Source of the DNA: Rhodococcus sp. 4CII
GTDB lineage: Bacteria > Actinomycetota > Actinomycetes > Mycobacteriales > Mycobacteriaceae
Assembly: GCF_014256275.1 (NCBI RefSeq)
Contig: NZ_JACCFE010000002.1
Span: 5,994,001 to 6,058,000 of the forward strand
Direction of reading: 5' to 3'
Length of the DNA: 64,000 nucleotides
The position numbers and the translations under genes are program-made. Under the pieces are notes generated by a model. It saw only the letters and a list, made by a program, of their open reading frames with translations. It was not told the DNA's origin and searched no databases. Below are positions 7,744 through 15,933 of this stretch, one piece after another; position 1 is the stretch's first letter; every line of letters begins with the position of its first letter.

Positions 7744-8319
7744 TCACTTGTGCATCCCGATGATGACTGCGTCGAGGAACTCGTCCGCGATCTGTTCCGG
7801 CGATTCGGCACCGTCGGGTGTGATCCAGAGGTAGCTGTAGTTGAACATGCCCAGCAGACCCTTGACCATCAGCCGCGGGAGAGCACGGAACTGTCCGTCG
7901 CGAATGCCCTGCTCCACTGCGTTCCGCCAATGCGATTCGTAGCGTTCACGTTCGGCGATGATCCGATCGCGACGTTCGTCCGTCAGGGCGTGGTACTCGC
8001 GGAAGAAGACTGTCCACTCCGCACGGTGCTCGGCGATGTTCCGCATGAGCGCCCGTGCGAGGCCCCGTAGCCGCTTTTCCGGATCGGCCTCGGACAGCGC
8101 GAGTTCGTCGGCGATCGTATTCATCTGGGCGAGTTGCCTGCTGCTGATCTCGTAGAGGATTGCCTCCTTGCTGCCGATGTAGTGATACAGCGCCCCACGG
8201 CCGAGCCCGACCGCCGTGCCCAGGTCGGAGATGCCGGTGCCGTGGTAGCCCGACTTCGCGAACAATTCGGCGGCCACTTGCAAGACTCGGTCCCGGTTGG
8301 CGTCGTACTTGTCGCTCAT
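7744..8319 (-). CDS. TetR family transcriptional regulator
   Basis: A 191-residue TetR regulator. The N-terminal helix-turn-helix covers about residues 8-55, with the classic VAAELFAKSGYHGTGISDLGTAVGLGRGALYHYIGSKEAIL run. The C-terminal ligand domain has the FFREYHALTDERRDRI segment seen in regulators of fatty/aromatic acyl-CoA catabolism. It is the last gene of the thiolase/acyl-CoA dehydrogenase/SDR operon and probably represses that operon and the divergent transporter/ligase operon when no acyl-CoA is present. Candidate operators sit between the two arms at 11646-11659 and 11734-11747. Confidence 0.88.
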   Translation of the reverse strand: MSDKYDANRDRVLQVAAELFAKSGYHGTGISDLGTAVGLGRGALYHYIGSKEAILYEISSRQLAQMNTIADELALSEADPEKRLRGLARALMRNIAEHRAEWTVFFREYHALTDERRDRIIAERERYESHWRNAVEQGIRDGQFRALPRLMVKGLLGMFNYSYLWITPDGAESPEQIADEFLDAVIIGMHK

Positions 8320-8371
8320 CGAAGGGCCCCTTTGTCTCCAGGCGGTCGAAGATGTGAGTCTAGACGCCGGA

Positions 8372-9598
8372 TCACGGGTTCGGCGCGGCCAGCCCGGTGA
8401 TCCCGGTGCGCGCGACGTGCACGATCAGGGCCTGCCCCTGCCCGCCGCCCCCACAGAGCGCCGCCGCGCCGACGCCCCCGCCACGGCGTCGCAACTCGAG
8501 CGCGAGGTGCAGCACGATCCGTGCCCCGGACACGCCGATCGGGTGGCCGAGCGCGATCGCGCCGCCGTTGACGTTCACCCGGTCCACGTCGAGACCGAGG
8601 CATTCGGACGAGACGAGCGTGACCGCGGCGAACGCCTCGTTGATCTCGACGAGATCGAGGTCGCGCGGCGCGATCCCTTCGCGTCGGCACGCGGCCTGGA
8701 TGGCGTTCGACGGCTGCTCGTGCAGACCCGAATCGGGCCCGGCGACCACGGCGCGTGATCCGATCTCGGCGAGCCACGACAGTCCGAGCCGGACGGCCGT
8801 GGACTTCCGCGTGACCACGACGGCGCAGGCCCCGTCGGAGATCGGTGACGAGTTACCCGCCGTCAGTGAGCCGCCGGCGGCGAAGGCGGGAGGCAGACCG
8901 GCGAGGTCTGCTGCCGAGGTGTCGGCCCGAATGCCCTCGTCGTGGCTCACGTCGGTCGATTCACCCCGCCCGGACGTGATCGGAACGGGAACGATCTCGG
9001 CCGCGAAGACGCCATCTTTGCGCGCGCGTGCGGCGGCACGGTGTGAGCGTGCGGCCCACTCGTCCTGGGCCGCGCGGGTGATCCCGTACCCGGGATTCCT
9101 CGACTCGGTCAGCGCCCCCATCGACGACCCGGTGAAGGCGTCCTGGAGCCCGTCGAACGCGAGGTGGTCGATCAGAACCGTGTCGCCGTACTTGTTCCCG
9201 CGACGACTGTTCCTCAGGAGGTGCGGCGCAGTGCTCATCGATTCCTGACCGCCGGCGACCACGACGTCGGCGTCGCCGGTGACGATCATCTGGTGCGCCA
9301 GCGTTATCGCGTCGATTCCGGACAGGCACATCCGGTTGATGTTCAGTGCCGGTGTGGTCATGGGGATTCCGGCGGCCGCAGCCGCGACGCGAGCCGGCAG
9401 TTGGCCGCTGCCTGCCGTGAGCACCTGACCCATGACCACGTGGTCGACGGAGCGTGCGCCGACGCCGGCGGATTCCAGCGCACCACCGATCGCGTAGCCG
9501 CCCAGCTCCTGGGCGCTCAGGCTCGACAGCGATCCCATGAAGCGTCCGAACGGGGTTCGTGCCCCCGCCACGAGGACGGTGGGGTCTGCGTTCGTCAT
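8372..9598 (-). CDS. Acetyl-CoA C-acyltransferase (thiolase)
   Basis: A 408-residue thiolase that cleaves a 3-oxoacyl-CoA with CoA to give acetyl-CoA and a shortened acyl-CoA (or runs in reverse). The nucleophilic Cys is C91 in NRMCLSGIDA, the histidine block is NGGAIALGHPIG, and the second cysteine lies in AALCGGGGQG near the C-terminus. I chose ATG 9598 because GAGGAG lies four bases upstream; longer in-frame starts lack this. It is third in a four-gene operon after the SDR and acyl-CoA dehydrogenase, in the order expected for beta-oxidation. A strong hairpin separates it from the gene upstream. Confidence 0.9.
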   Translation of the reverse strand: MTNADPTVLVAGARTPFGRFMGSLSSLSAQELGGYAIGGALESAGVGARSVDHVVMGQVLTAGSGQLPARVAAAAAGIPMTTPALNINRMCLSGIDAITLAHQMIVTGDADVVVAGGQESMSTAPHLLRNSRRGNKYGDTVLIDHLAFDGLQDAFTGSSMGALTESRNPGYGITRAAQDEWAARSHRAAARARKDGVFAAEIVPVPITSGRGESTDVSHDEGIRADTSAADLAGLPPAFAAGGSLTAGNSSPISDGACAVVVTRKSTAVRLGLSWLAEIGSRAVVAGPDSGLHEQPSNAIQAACRREGIAPRDLDLVEINEAFAAVTLVSSECLGLDVDRVNVNGGAIALGHPIGVSGARIVLHLALELRRRGGGVGAAALCGGGGQGQALIVHVARTGITGLAAPNP

Positions 9599-9622
9599 TG
9601 TTCTCCTCACTTGGTGGCAGGT

Positions 9623-9656
9623 GCCGCCCTGCGGCCGTTCCTGACCGCAGGGCGGC
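9623..9656 (-). terminator. Intercistronic hairpin between acyl-CoA dehydrogenase and thiolase genes
   Basis: Arms GCCGCCCTGCGG and CCGCAGGGCGGC (12 bp, 10-base loop) begin six bases after the acyl-CoA dehydrogenase stop codon, inside the putative operon. No U-tract follows. It could be a partial terminator or an mRNA stabiliser that sets different levels for the two genes. Confidence 0.6.
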
Positions 9657-9661
9657 TGATG

Positions 9662-10849
9662 TCAGCTTTTGCGCGACGCCTCGAAGGCGTCGGAGAACGC
9701 GTACCCGTCGAGCAGGCGTCCCGCCGTGACCAGGTACTGGATCGTCGGCGTCCCCTCCTCGAGCCAGTTGAGACGGGCGTCCCGGTACAGGCGTTCGATC
9801 GGGTGCGCCCGCGTGTATCCGATTCCGCCGTGAATGAGCAGTGCGCGGTCGGTCACCCGGCCGACCGCCTCGAGGCCGAACAGCTTGCACATGCTGGCCT
9901 CGGCCGGAATCCGTTCGCCCGCATCCCACTTCTGTGCGGCGTCGGCCAGGATCCCGCGCAGGGCATAGACGTCGGTAGCCATCTCTGCCAGGTAGCGCTG
10001 GATGGCCTGCCGGGTGCCGATCGGCTTGCCGAATGTGACACGGCTCTTCGCGTGGGCGATCGACAGTTCGAGCGCGCGCTCGGACGTGCCGAGCGAACTC
10101 GCCGCGATGAACACGCGGCTGATCTCCAGTGCGCGTTCGAGGTGCTCGTTTCCCTGTCCTTCGGCGCCGACGAGGGCGGTGGCGGGAACGCGGACGGAGT
10201 CGAGGGTGACGCGTCCGTGCTCGGTGCCCTTGCACCCCATCGTCTCGGGAAGCGCTGCGATCGAGAGGCCCTCGGTCTCGCGAGGGACGAGGAACGCGGA
10301 GACGTCGGTAGCGGTCGTTTTCGCGAACACGATGAAGTGAGAGGCGATGTCGGAGTTGGTGATCAACCACTTCTCGCCGTTCAGGACGTAGTCGTCACCG
10401 TCGCGCACCGCGGTCGACCCGAGGTCGGCGCCCGTCCCGAAACCCGGCTCCGTCAGCGCGAACGCGACCGAGTTCCGGCCCGTGGCCGTGCCCGGCAGCA
10501 CGTCCGCCTTCTGCAGGTCGCTGCCGATCTCGGATAGCGCGTGGGCGAAGGAGTTGTGCACGTGGACGATGACCCGGAGCCCGCCCTGTACCTTGGCGAA
10601 CTCGGCGATGATCGGCAGGTACTGGGCGATCGAGAGGCCGCTGCCGCCGTACTCGCGGGGGACGAGCAGACCGAGTGCGCCGATTCGCTCGAGGATGGGC
10701 ATGACGATGTCGTGTGGAACCTGCTCGTCGTCTTCGATCCGCTGTTCGAGTGGATCGAGTTCGGACCAGATCGCATCGAAAATACGGTCGCGGAGCGCCA
10801 GGTACTCCGACTCCGGAATGCCGACCGAATGCGTGAGTGTCGCGGTCAT
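9662..10849 (-). CDS. Acyl-CoA dehydrogenase
   Basis: A 395-residue FAD-dependent acyl-CoA dehydrogenase introducing the 2,3 double bond in an acyl-CoA. Visible signatures are LTEPGFGTGAD and the GEKWLITN strand around the flavin, GKPIGTRQAIQRYLAEMATD, the HGGIGYTRAHPIERLYRDAR block, and EEGTPTIQ, in which one Glu occupies the catalytic-base position of medium-chain enzymes. The reading frame continues 68 codons upstream, but GAAGGGA in front of ATG 10849 and the start of homology set the true start there. It lies between the SDR and thiolase genes. Short, branched or alicyclic substrates are possible; the chain gives no direct clue. Confidence 0.9.
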   Translation of the reverse strand: MTATLTHSVGIPESEYLALRDRIFDAIWSELDPLEQRIEDDEQVPHDIVMPILERIGALGLLVPREYGGSGLSIAQYLPIIAEFAKVQGGLRVIVHVHNSFAHALSEIGSDLQKADVLPGTATGRNSVAFALTEPGFGTGADLGSTAVRDGDDYVLNGEKWLITNSDIASHFIVFAKTTATDVSAFLVPRETEGLSIAALPETMGCKGTEHGRVTLDSVRVPATALVGAEGQGNEHLERALEISRVFIAASSLGTSERALELSIAHAKSRVTFGKPIGTRQAIQRYLAEMATDVYALRGILADAAQKWDAGERIPAEASMCKLFGLEAVGRVTDRALLIHGGIGYTRAHPIERLYRDARLNWLEEGTPTIQYLVTAGRLLDGYAFSDAFEASRKS

Positions 10850-10892
10850 GGTGTTGTGTCCCTTCGTTGTTGGTCGTTGCGGTCGTGGTGTG

Positions 10893-11636
10893 TCATAGCG
10901 CCCAGCCGCCGTCGACAGTGAGAACGGAGCCGGTGCAGAATGTGGCGTCTTCGCTGAGGAAGACTGCGGCCTTGGCAATTTCGTCGACGGTGCCGAATCG
11001 ACCGAGGACGGTTTCTCGTTCGATTCGCCTGCGTGCGGAGTCGGGCACCGCATCGGTCATGTCGGTGGTGACGAAGCCCGGGGCCAGCACGTTGACCCGG
11101 ATGCCGTCACGCGCGACCTCCTTGGCGAGTGACCGACCGAAGCCGATCATCGCGGACTTCGCACCCGCGTACGCGGTGTCGCCGGCGTGACCGATCACGC
11201 CGACGACCGACGACACCAGCACGATGCTGGGTGACCTGCCGTGCACGAGGTGGGGCAGCGCGGCCCGGGCGAGGGCAACGGTGCCTCGGAGGTTCGTCTC
11301 TATCACGCTCCACCAGGCGTCCGCGTCCGTCTCGACGAGCCGCCCGCCCGACCACTGGCCCGCGTTCAGGATGAGCGAATCGAGGTGTCCCCAGTGGGAG
11401 ACGAGGTCAGCCACGGCCGTGGGTGCCGTGGTGTCGTCGTGCAGGTCGAAACGGATCGGGAGTACCTGTTCGGGGGCGTCTGCGGCGATCTTCTCGGCGT
11501 CGTCACGTCCGGTTCGGTACGTACATCCCACCCGGCAACCGCGCTGCGTCAGAGCGGTGGTGACGGCGGCCCCGATGCCGCGGGAGCCGCCGGAGACCAG
11601 TGCGACGCGTGACTCGTCGTGATCGTTCTCGTCCAT
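10893..11636 (-). CDS. SDR family oxidoreductase (3-hydroxyacyl dehydrogenase/FabG-like)
   Basis: A 247-residue short-chain dehydrogenase with the GGSRGIGAA nucleotide-binding motif near the N-terminus, LNAGQ, catalytic Ser in VLVSSVVG, YAGAK (Tyr-x-x-x-Lys) and a PGFVTTDM segment. In this operon the likely job is oxidation of a 3-hydroxyacyl-CoA before thiolysis. ATG 11636 has no ribosome binding site but is preceded six bases away by TACATT, a -10-like hexamer, so the transcript may be leaderless. The adjacent candidate operator overlaps that hexamer. Confidence 0.85.
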   Translation of the reverse strand: MDENDHDESRVALVSGGSRGIGAAVTTALTQRGCRVGCTYRTGRDDAEKIAADAPEQVLPIRFDLHDDTTAPTAVADLVSHWGHLDSLILNAGQWSGGRLVETDADAWWSVIETNLRGTVALARAALPHLVHGRSPSIVLVSSVVGVIGHAGDTAYAGAKSAMIGFGRSLAKEVARDGIRVNVLAPGFVTTDMTDAVPDSARRRIERETVLGRFGTVDEIAKAAVFLSEDATFCTGSVLTVDGGWAL

Positions 11637-11645
11637 GAGCAAAAT

Positions 11646-11659
11646 GTACTGATCGATCC
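11646..11659. promoter_or_regulatory. Candidate TetR operator, SDR side
   Basis: GTACTGATCGATCC here is the reverse-complement counterpart of GGATCGTTCGGTAC at 11734-11747 (12 of 14 positions). It overlaps the -10-like TACATT of the SDR promoter, where a repressor would block transcription. Confidence 0.5.
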
Positions 11660-11733
11660 AAAAATAGTCCAGAGTGATTTAGAAACCCGCCTTTGAAGTG
11701 CAGAGAATCACTATTTGGGCGAGTTGGCAGAGT

Positions 11734-11747
11734 GGATCGTTCGGTAC
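11734..11747. promoter_or_regulatory. Candidate TetR operator, transporter side
   Basis: GGATCGTTCGGTAC is the inverted partner of 11646-11659 in the 297-bp divergent promoter region. Its ACCGAACGATC core resembles half of the dyads bound by PaaR-type TetR repressors, which is a memory-based comparison. Confidence 0.45.
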
Positions 11748-11784
11748 AAAAGGCTTGCGGACGAGGTCTGGGGTGTGTTACACC

Positions 11785-11800
11785 TGTGACCGTGGCCACA
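11785..11800. promoter_or_regulatory. Candidate CRP/GlxR-type site
   Basis: TGTGACCGTGGCCACA matches TGTGA-N6-TCACA with one mismatch, 134 bases upstream of the transporter start. It would fit cAMP-linked control of a carbon-source operon. Confidence 0.35.
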
Positions 11801-11933
11801 TGGGGCGACGACGCGGACGCGATCTCCGATCGGCGAACCCCGGACGAGGCCCCACGACCCGATCACAACCGCGGTGGCACCGAATCAACCCGGCGCCGCA
11901 CCGCCCCACATCAGCAGCGATGGGAGATTCGAT

Positions 11934-13223
11934 ATGGGAGTCATCGACGACCTGGAGGTCACACGGGTCAAACCCCGAAAGGTCGCCTTCGCGTCCTTCG
12001 TCGGAACGGCAATCGAGTGGTACGACTTCTTCATCTTCGGGACCGCAGCCGCTCTGGTATTCGGGAAGGCGTTCTTCCCGTCGTTGAGTCCGCTGTCGGG
12101 AACGCTGGCCGCGTTTGCGACGTTCGGTGTCGCGTTCGTGTCGCGTCCCGCGGGCGCGATCGTCTTCGGGCACTTCGGAGACCGGATCGGGCGCAAGAAG
12201 ATGCTGGTGTTCTCCCTGGTGCTGATGGGGTCGTCGACGGTCGCGATCGGACTCATCCCCACCTATGGCGCAATCGGCCTCGCGGCGCCCGTGCTGCTCG
12301 TACTTGCGCGGCTGGCACAAGGCTTCGCGGTCGGCGGCGAATGGGGCGGCGCGGTACTGATGGCCGTCGAACACGCACCGCGCGAGAAGAGAGCGTTCTA
12401 CGGCAGCTGGCCGCAAGCCGGCGTTCCTGCCGGGCTCGTGCTCGCGACGCTCGCGTTCCTGCTGGTCGAGCAGCTTCCGGAGGATCAGGTGCAGGCATGG
12501 GGATGGCGGCTTCCGTTCCTGGCCAGCGCCGGGCTGGTCGCGGTCGGAATGTACGTGCGACTGAAGGTCGTCGAATCGCCGGAGTTCGAGAACGTCAAGC
12601 GTGACAAGAAGATCGCCGACTTCCCGATCCTGGCGGTACTGCGAAGCGAGAAACGTGCGCTCGGCGTCGGGATTCTCACCCAGGCCGCCTCACTCGTGCC
12701 GTTCTACCTCGTCACAGTCTTCGTGCTTTCGTACGGTCCGAAGGAACTCGGCATCTCGCGGCAGACGATTCTGTTGAGCATCCTCGTCGCATGCGTCCTC
12801 GACATCCTGTCCGTGCCCTACGCGTCGATGATCGCGGACCGGATCGGAGCCCGGAAGATGTTGATCTACGGGTCCCTCTACATGGCGGCGATCGCGTACC
12901 CGTTCTTCTGGTTGCTGTCGACCGGCGTCGGGGTCGCCGTCCTGCTGGCGATGATTCTGATCATCACCATCGGTCACGCCGTCACCTATTCCGCGGTGGC
13001 CGGCTACGTCACCGGTCTGTTCCCGGCCGAAGTCCGGTACACCGGCGCGTCCGTCGCCTATCAGTTCGGTGGTGTCGTCTTCAGTGCTCCCGCACCGTTC
13101 ATCGCGGTGGCGATCGCTGCCGAGTCGGACGGTTCGTGGGCGCTGGCCGCGTACATCGCCGCAGCGTGCGCCATCACAGTCCTGGTCCTGACCCTGGCGA
13201 AAACTGCAAAGGTGAATCACTGA
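11934..13223 (+). CDS. MHS-family MFS metabolite transporter
   Basis: A 429-residue, 12-helix major facilitator of the metabolite:H+ symporter (ShiA/ProP-like) group. Its signatures are GTAIEWYDFFIFG in helix 1, GHFGDRIGRKKML between helices 2 and 3, RLAQGFAVGGEWGGA in helix 4, and a second-half GARK loop. The group takes up carboxylic acids and betaines with protons. Start ATG 11934 is favoured by GGGAGA six bases upstream; an in-frame ATG-like start at 11874 lacks one. The stop overlaps the CoA ligase start (TGATG), so transporter and ligase are translationally coupled and the transported acid is probably the ligase substrate. Confidence 0.88.
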   Translation: MGVIDDLEVTRVKPRKVAFASFVGTAIEWYDFFIFGTAAALVFGKAFFPSLSPLSGTLAAFATFGVAFVSRPAGAIVFGHFGDRIGRKKMLVFSLVLMGSSTVAIGLIPTYGAIGLAAPVLLVLARLAQGFAVGGEWGGAVLMAVEHAPREKRAFYGSWPQAGVPAGLVLATLAFLLVEQLPEDQVQAWGWRLPFLASAGLVAVGMYVRLKVVESPEFENVKRDKKIADFPILAVLRSEKRALGVGILTQAASLVPFYLVTVFVLSYGPKELGISRQTILLSILVACVLDILSVPYASMIADRIGARKMLIYGSLYMAAIAYPFFWLLSTGVGVAVLLAMILIITIGHAVTYSAVAGYVTGLFPAEVRYTGASVAYQFGGVVFSAPAPFIAVAIAAESDGSWALAAYIAAACAITVLVLTLAKTAKVNH

Positions 13224-14863
13224 TGTCTCTTGGCAACGACACAACGTCCGGACTCGCCGCATGGCAGGACATCGAAGCCCTGCTGGACCGCGACCCGTTC
13301 GGTAGCGACTTCAACACCGCCCACGAAATCTGCACCCGTTATGCGGCAGACCCGAGTCGCGTCGCGCTGACCGTGCGGCACGACGACGGGTCGGTGGACC
13401 GCTGGACCTACCGCGAACTCGACAGACTCGCAGCCAAGGCCGCACGCGTATTCGCACGCGCGGGGCTGAAGCCGGGAGATCGCGTCGGCGGACTGCTCAC
13501 ACGACAGGTCGAGAGTTGGATCACCGCACTGGCGGTGTGGCGTTCCGGGCTGGTGTACGTGCCCTTGTTCGGCGGGTTCGCCCCGGACGCGATCGGTCTG
13601 CGCCTCGACGCGGCGGCGGTCCGCGCGATCGTGGTCGATCAGCGGTACCGACCGGCCCTCGCGGAGGCGCAGGCGACCCACGGACTCGATCCGACCGTGT
13701 TCGTCGTCGGGGGCGGTGCGGTCAGAGGGAACGACAAGTCCTTCTGGGCCGAGGTCGACCGGGCCGATGCCGACGGCCCGCTCGCGACCACGGCCATCGG
13801 GGACACCGCCACCCTGCTGTTCACCAGTGGAACATCCGGAACACCGAAGGCGTGCAACATGACCCACGCCGCATTCGTCTCGGTCATGCCCTACGTGAAA
13901 AGCGTTCTCGGGGCGACCCGAGACAGCGTCGTCTTCTCGACGTCGGACCCGGCGTGGGCATTCGGGCTGTACAGCACCGGTGCCGCCGTCATGGCGCTGG
14001 GCGTGCCGCGCGTCATGTACTCCGGAAGGTTCGTCCCCGAGGCCTGGCATCGCGTCATCCGGGAAGAGAAGGCCACGATCCTCACCACCGCGCCGGCGGC
14101 ATTGCGGCGACTGACGGCGACCTTCGCGCAGGACGGAGTGCCGCCGACCCTCCGGGCCGTTGCCGCTGCCGGCGAACCACTGACCGCGGCGGTCGCCGCT
14201 GCCTGGGCCGAGACCGGTGCGCCCGCCGTGCGCAACGGGTACGGACTGTCCGAGGTCGGCATGCTGCTGGGCGACACCCAGGGCACCGAACCGCGGTCCG
14301 GCCCGGGCTGGATGTCCGCCACGATTCCGGGTTTCGACACCTTCCTCGCGGACCGGGACGGTCAACCGGTGGCCGAGGACCAACCGGGCTTGATCGCGGT
14401 ACGGCGGCCCCGGCACCAGATGTCCAGCGGCTACGAGAACGCCGCCGACCTGTGGGCCGACCGCTGGCGCGGCGATGTATTTCTCACCGAGGACCGAGCC
14501 GTCACGGACCCGGAGGGACGGTGGCAGGTACTCGGCCGGGACGACGACATGATCATCGCGTCAGGCCACAACATCAGCCCGGTCGAGGTCGAGAACGCGC
14601 TGTTGCAGCACCCGGCGGTCGCAGACGCTGCGGCAGTAGCGTACGACGACCCGATCCGTGGCGGGGTGGTCCGGGTCGTCGTCGTCCGCGCGGACGCCCG
14701 GGACGATGACGGTGACCTCGTCATGCAACTGAAACAACATGTCGCGCAACGTGTCGGACCGTACGCGGCGCCCAAGGTCGTCGACTTCCGCCCCGAACTC
14801 CCGCGCACCGAAGTCGGCAAGTTACGCCGCGCTGCCGTCCGCGAACTCCCCATTACCACATGA
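13223..14863 (+). CDS. AMP-dependent acyl-CoA synthetase/ligase
   Basis: A 546-residue ANL-superfamily ligase that adenylates a carboxylate and transfers it to CoA. The P-loop is FTSGTSGTPKACN, the A5 motif is NGYGLSEVG, the hinge region is GRDDDMIIASGHNISPVEVE, and the catalytic lysine lies in PRTEVGKLRRA. Overall form is closest to the medium-chain/benzoate-type acyl-CoA ligases, but the acid pocket cannot be read by eye. It starts inside the transporter stop codon and is followed 14 bases later by the MDR gene. It should feed the divergent acyl-CoA dehydrogenase, SDR and thiolase. Confidence 0.88.
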   Translation: MSLGNDTTSGLAAWQDIEALLDRDPFGSDFNTAHEICTRYAADPSRVALTVRHDDGSVDRWTYRELDRLAAKAARVFARAGLKPGDRVGGLLTRQVESWITALAVWRSGLVYVPLFGGFAPDAIGLRLDAAAVRAIVVDQRYRPALAEAQATHGLDPTVFVVGGGAVRGNDKSFWAEVDRADADGPLATTAIGDTATLLFTSGTSGTPKACNMTHAAFVSVMPYVKSVLGATRDSVVFSTSDPAWAFGLYSTGAAVMALGVPRVMYSGRFVPEAWHRVIREEKATILTTAPAALRRLTATFAQDGVPPTLRAVAAAGEPLTAAVAAAWAETGAPAVRNGYGLSEVGMLLGDTQGTEPRSGPGWMSATIPGFDTFLADRDGQPVAEDQPGLIAVRRPRHQMSSGYENAADLWADRWRGDVFLTEDRAVTDPEGRWQVLGRDDDMIIASGHNISPVEVENALLQHPAVADAAAVAYDDPIRGGVVRVVVVRADARDDDGDLVMQLKQHVAQRVGPYAAPKVVDFRPELPRTEVGKLRRAAVRELPITT

Positions 14864-14877
14864 AAAGGGGCAACCGC

Positions 14878-15852
14878 ATGCGCGCATTGTTGGTCACCGC
14901 GCTCGACGGTCCCCGGGCTCTTGCCCCGGTCGAGGTCGACGAACCCGGTGCGGACGAATCCGTGATCCTGGTCGACGTTCACGCGGTCGGGGTGTCGTTC
15001 CCGGATCTGCTTCTCACCCAGGGCCGGTACCAGTACAAGCCGGTTCTGCCCTTCGTCCCCGGCGGCGAGGTCGCGGGGATTGTCCGGTCTGCGCCGGAGG
15101 GCAGCGGATATTCTCCCGGGGACCGCGTCGTCGGATTGACCGGTGTCGGTGGCGCGATGGCCGAAGTGGTCGCGCTGCCGCCGGAAATGACTTTCCCTCT
15201 TCCCGACACGATCTCGATGTCTGCGGGCGCCGCCCTGTTGTTCAACTACCTGACCGTGCATTTCGCGCTGGTTCGTCGTGGACGCCTCGAGAAGGGTGAG
15301 TCGGTGCTCGTCCACGGCGCGGCAGGCGGCATCGGTACCGCTGCGATGACACTGGCACCGCACCTCGGCGCGTCGCGGACCATCGCGGTCGTCAGCACCG
15401 AGGAGAAGGCGGAGTACGTGCGGAGCCTCGGCGCCTCCGATGTCGTGACCACCGGGAAGTGGCGGGACGAGGTCCTCGCGGTCACCGATGGCCGCGGGGT
15501 GGATGTTGTGGTCGACCCGGTCGGCGGCGATCGTTTCACCGACAGTGTCCGATCCCTGGCGACCGGTGGGAGGATTCTCGTGATGGGCTTCACCGGCCGG
15601 GACATCCCCTCGGTGAAAGTGAACAGACTGCTTCTGAAGAACGCGTCCGCAGTGGGAGTCGCGTGGGGCTCGTGGTGGTCCGAGGACCCCGCTCGACTGA
15701 CGTCGCAGTGGGACGAATTGTTTCCACTCCTGTCGTCGGGCGCGCTGAAGGTCCCCGAGCCGACACGGTACCCGTTCGATGCGGCAGCCGAGGCCCTGCT
15801 CGATCTCGAACACCGCCGAACCGTCGGGAAGAGCGTCCTCGCCGTCCGGTAG
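14878..15852 (+). CDS. NAD(P)H:quinone oxidoreductase-like MDR protein
   Basis: A 324-residue medium-chain dehydrogenase/reductase without zinc ligands. It has a GroES-like N-terminal domain (VGVSFPDLLLTQGRYQ, PFVPGGEVAG) and the Rossmann motif VLVHGAAGGIGTAAM. Members reduce quinones or enoyl/2-alkenal substrates with NADPH. As third gene of the transporter-ligase operon it may act on an unsaturated acyl intermediate, which is inference. Start ATG 14878 is preceded by AAAGGGG; a GTG/ATG 18 bases upstream is less likely. The TAG stop is the first triplet of repeat copy B. Confidence 0.82.
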   Translation: MRALLVTALDGPRALAPVEVDEPGADESVILVDVHAVGVSFPDLLLTQGRYQYKPVLPFVPGGEVAGIVRSAPEGSGYSPGDRVVGLTGVGGAMAEVVALPPEMTFPLPDTISMSAGAALLFNYLTVHFALVRRGRLEKGESVLVHGAAGGIGTAAMTLAPHLGASRTIAVVSTEEKAEYVRSLGASDVVTTGKWRDEVLAVTDGRGVDVVVDPVGGDRFTDSVRSLATGGRILVMGFTGRDIPSVKVNRLLLKNASAVGVAWGSWWSEDPARLTSQWDELFPLLSSGALKVPEPTRYPFDAAAEALLDLEHRRTVGKSVLAVR

Positions 15853-15923
15853 GCGGCTCCGCCACCCGTGCGCCTTTCTGGTAGTTCCAGCTACCAAAAA
15901 GGCGCACGGGCGCGAAGCGCCTA
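15850..15923. repeat. 74-bp three-hairpin intergenic repeat, copy B
   Basis: It is identical to copy A except for one A/G difference beside the upper stem. TAG at its left end is the stop of the MDR gene. The right end (CTA) is not a stop here; its last two bases start TATGGT, a -10-like hexamer six bases before the methyltransferase ATG. Confidence 0.9.
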
Positions 15924-15927
15924 TGGT
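15922..15927 (+). promoter_or_regulatory. Candidate -10 element of a leaderless promoter
   Basis: TATGGT fits the actinobacterial TANNNT -10 consensus and lies six bases before ATG 15934, with no ribosome binding site between. It begins inside the end of repeat copy B. Confidence 0.4.
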
Positions 15928-15933
15928 GGTGCG

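Noticed and set aside
9662..11053. Longer acyl-CoA dehydrogenase with a 68-residue N-terminal extension
   Set aside because: The extension overlaps the SDR gene, is Pro/Ser-rich and lacks a start signal; ATG 10849 has one.
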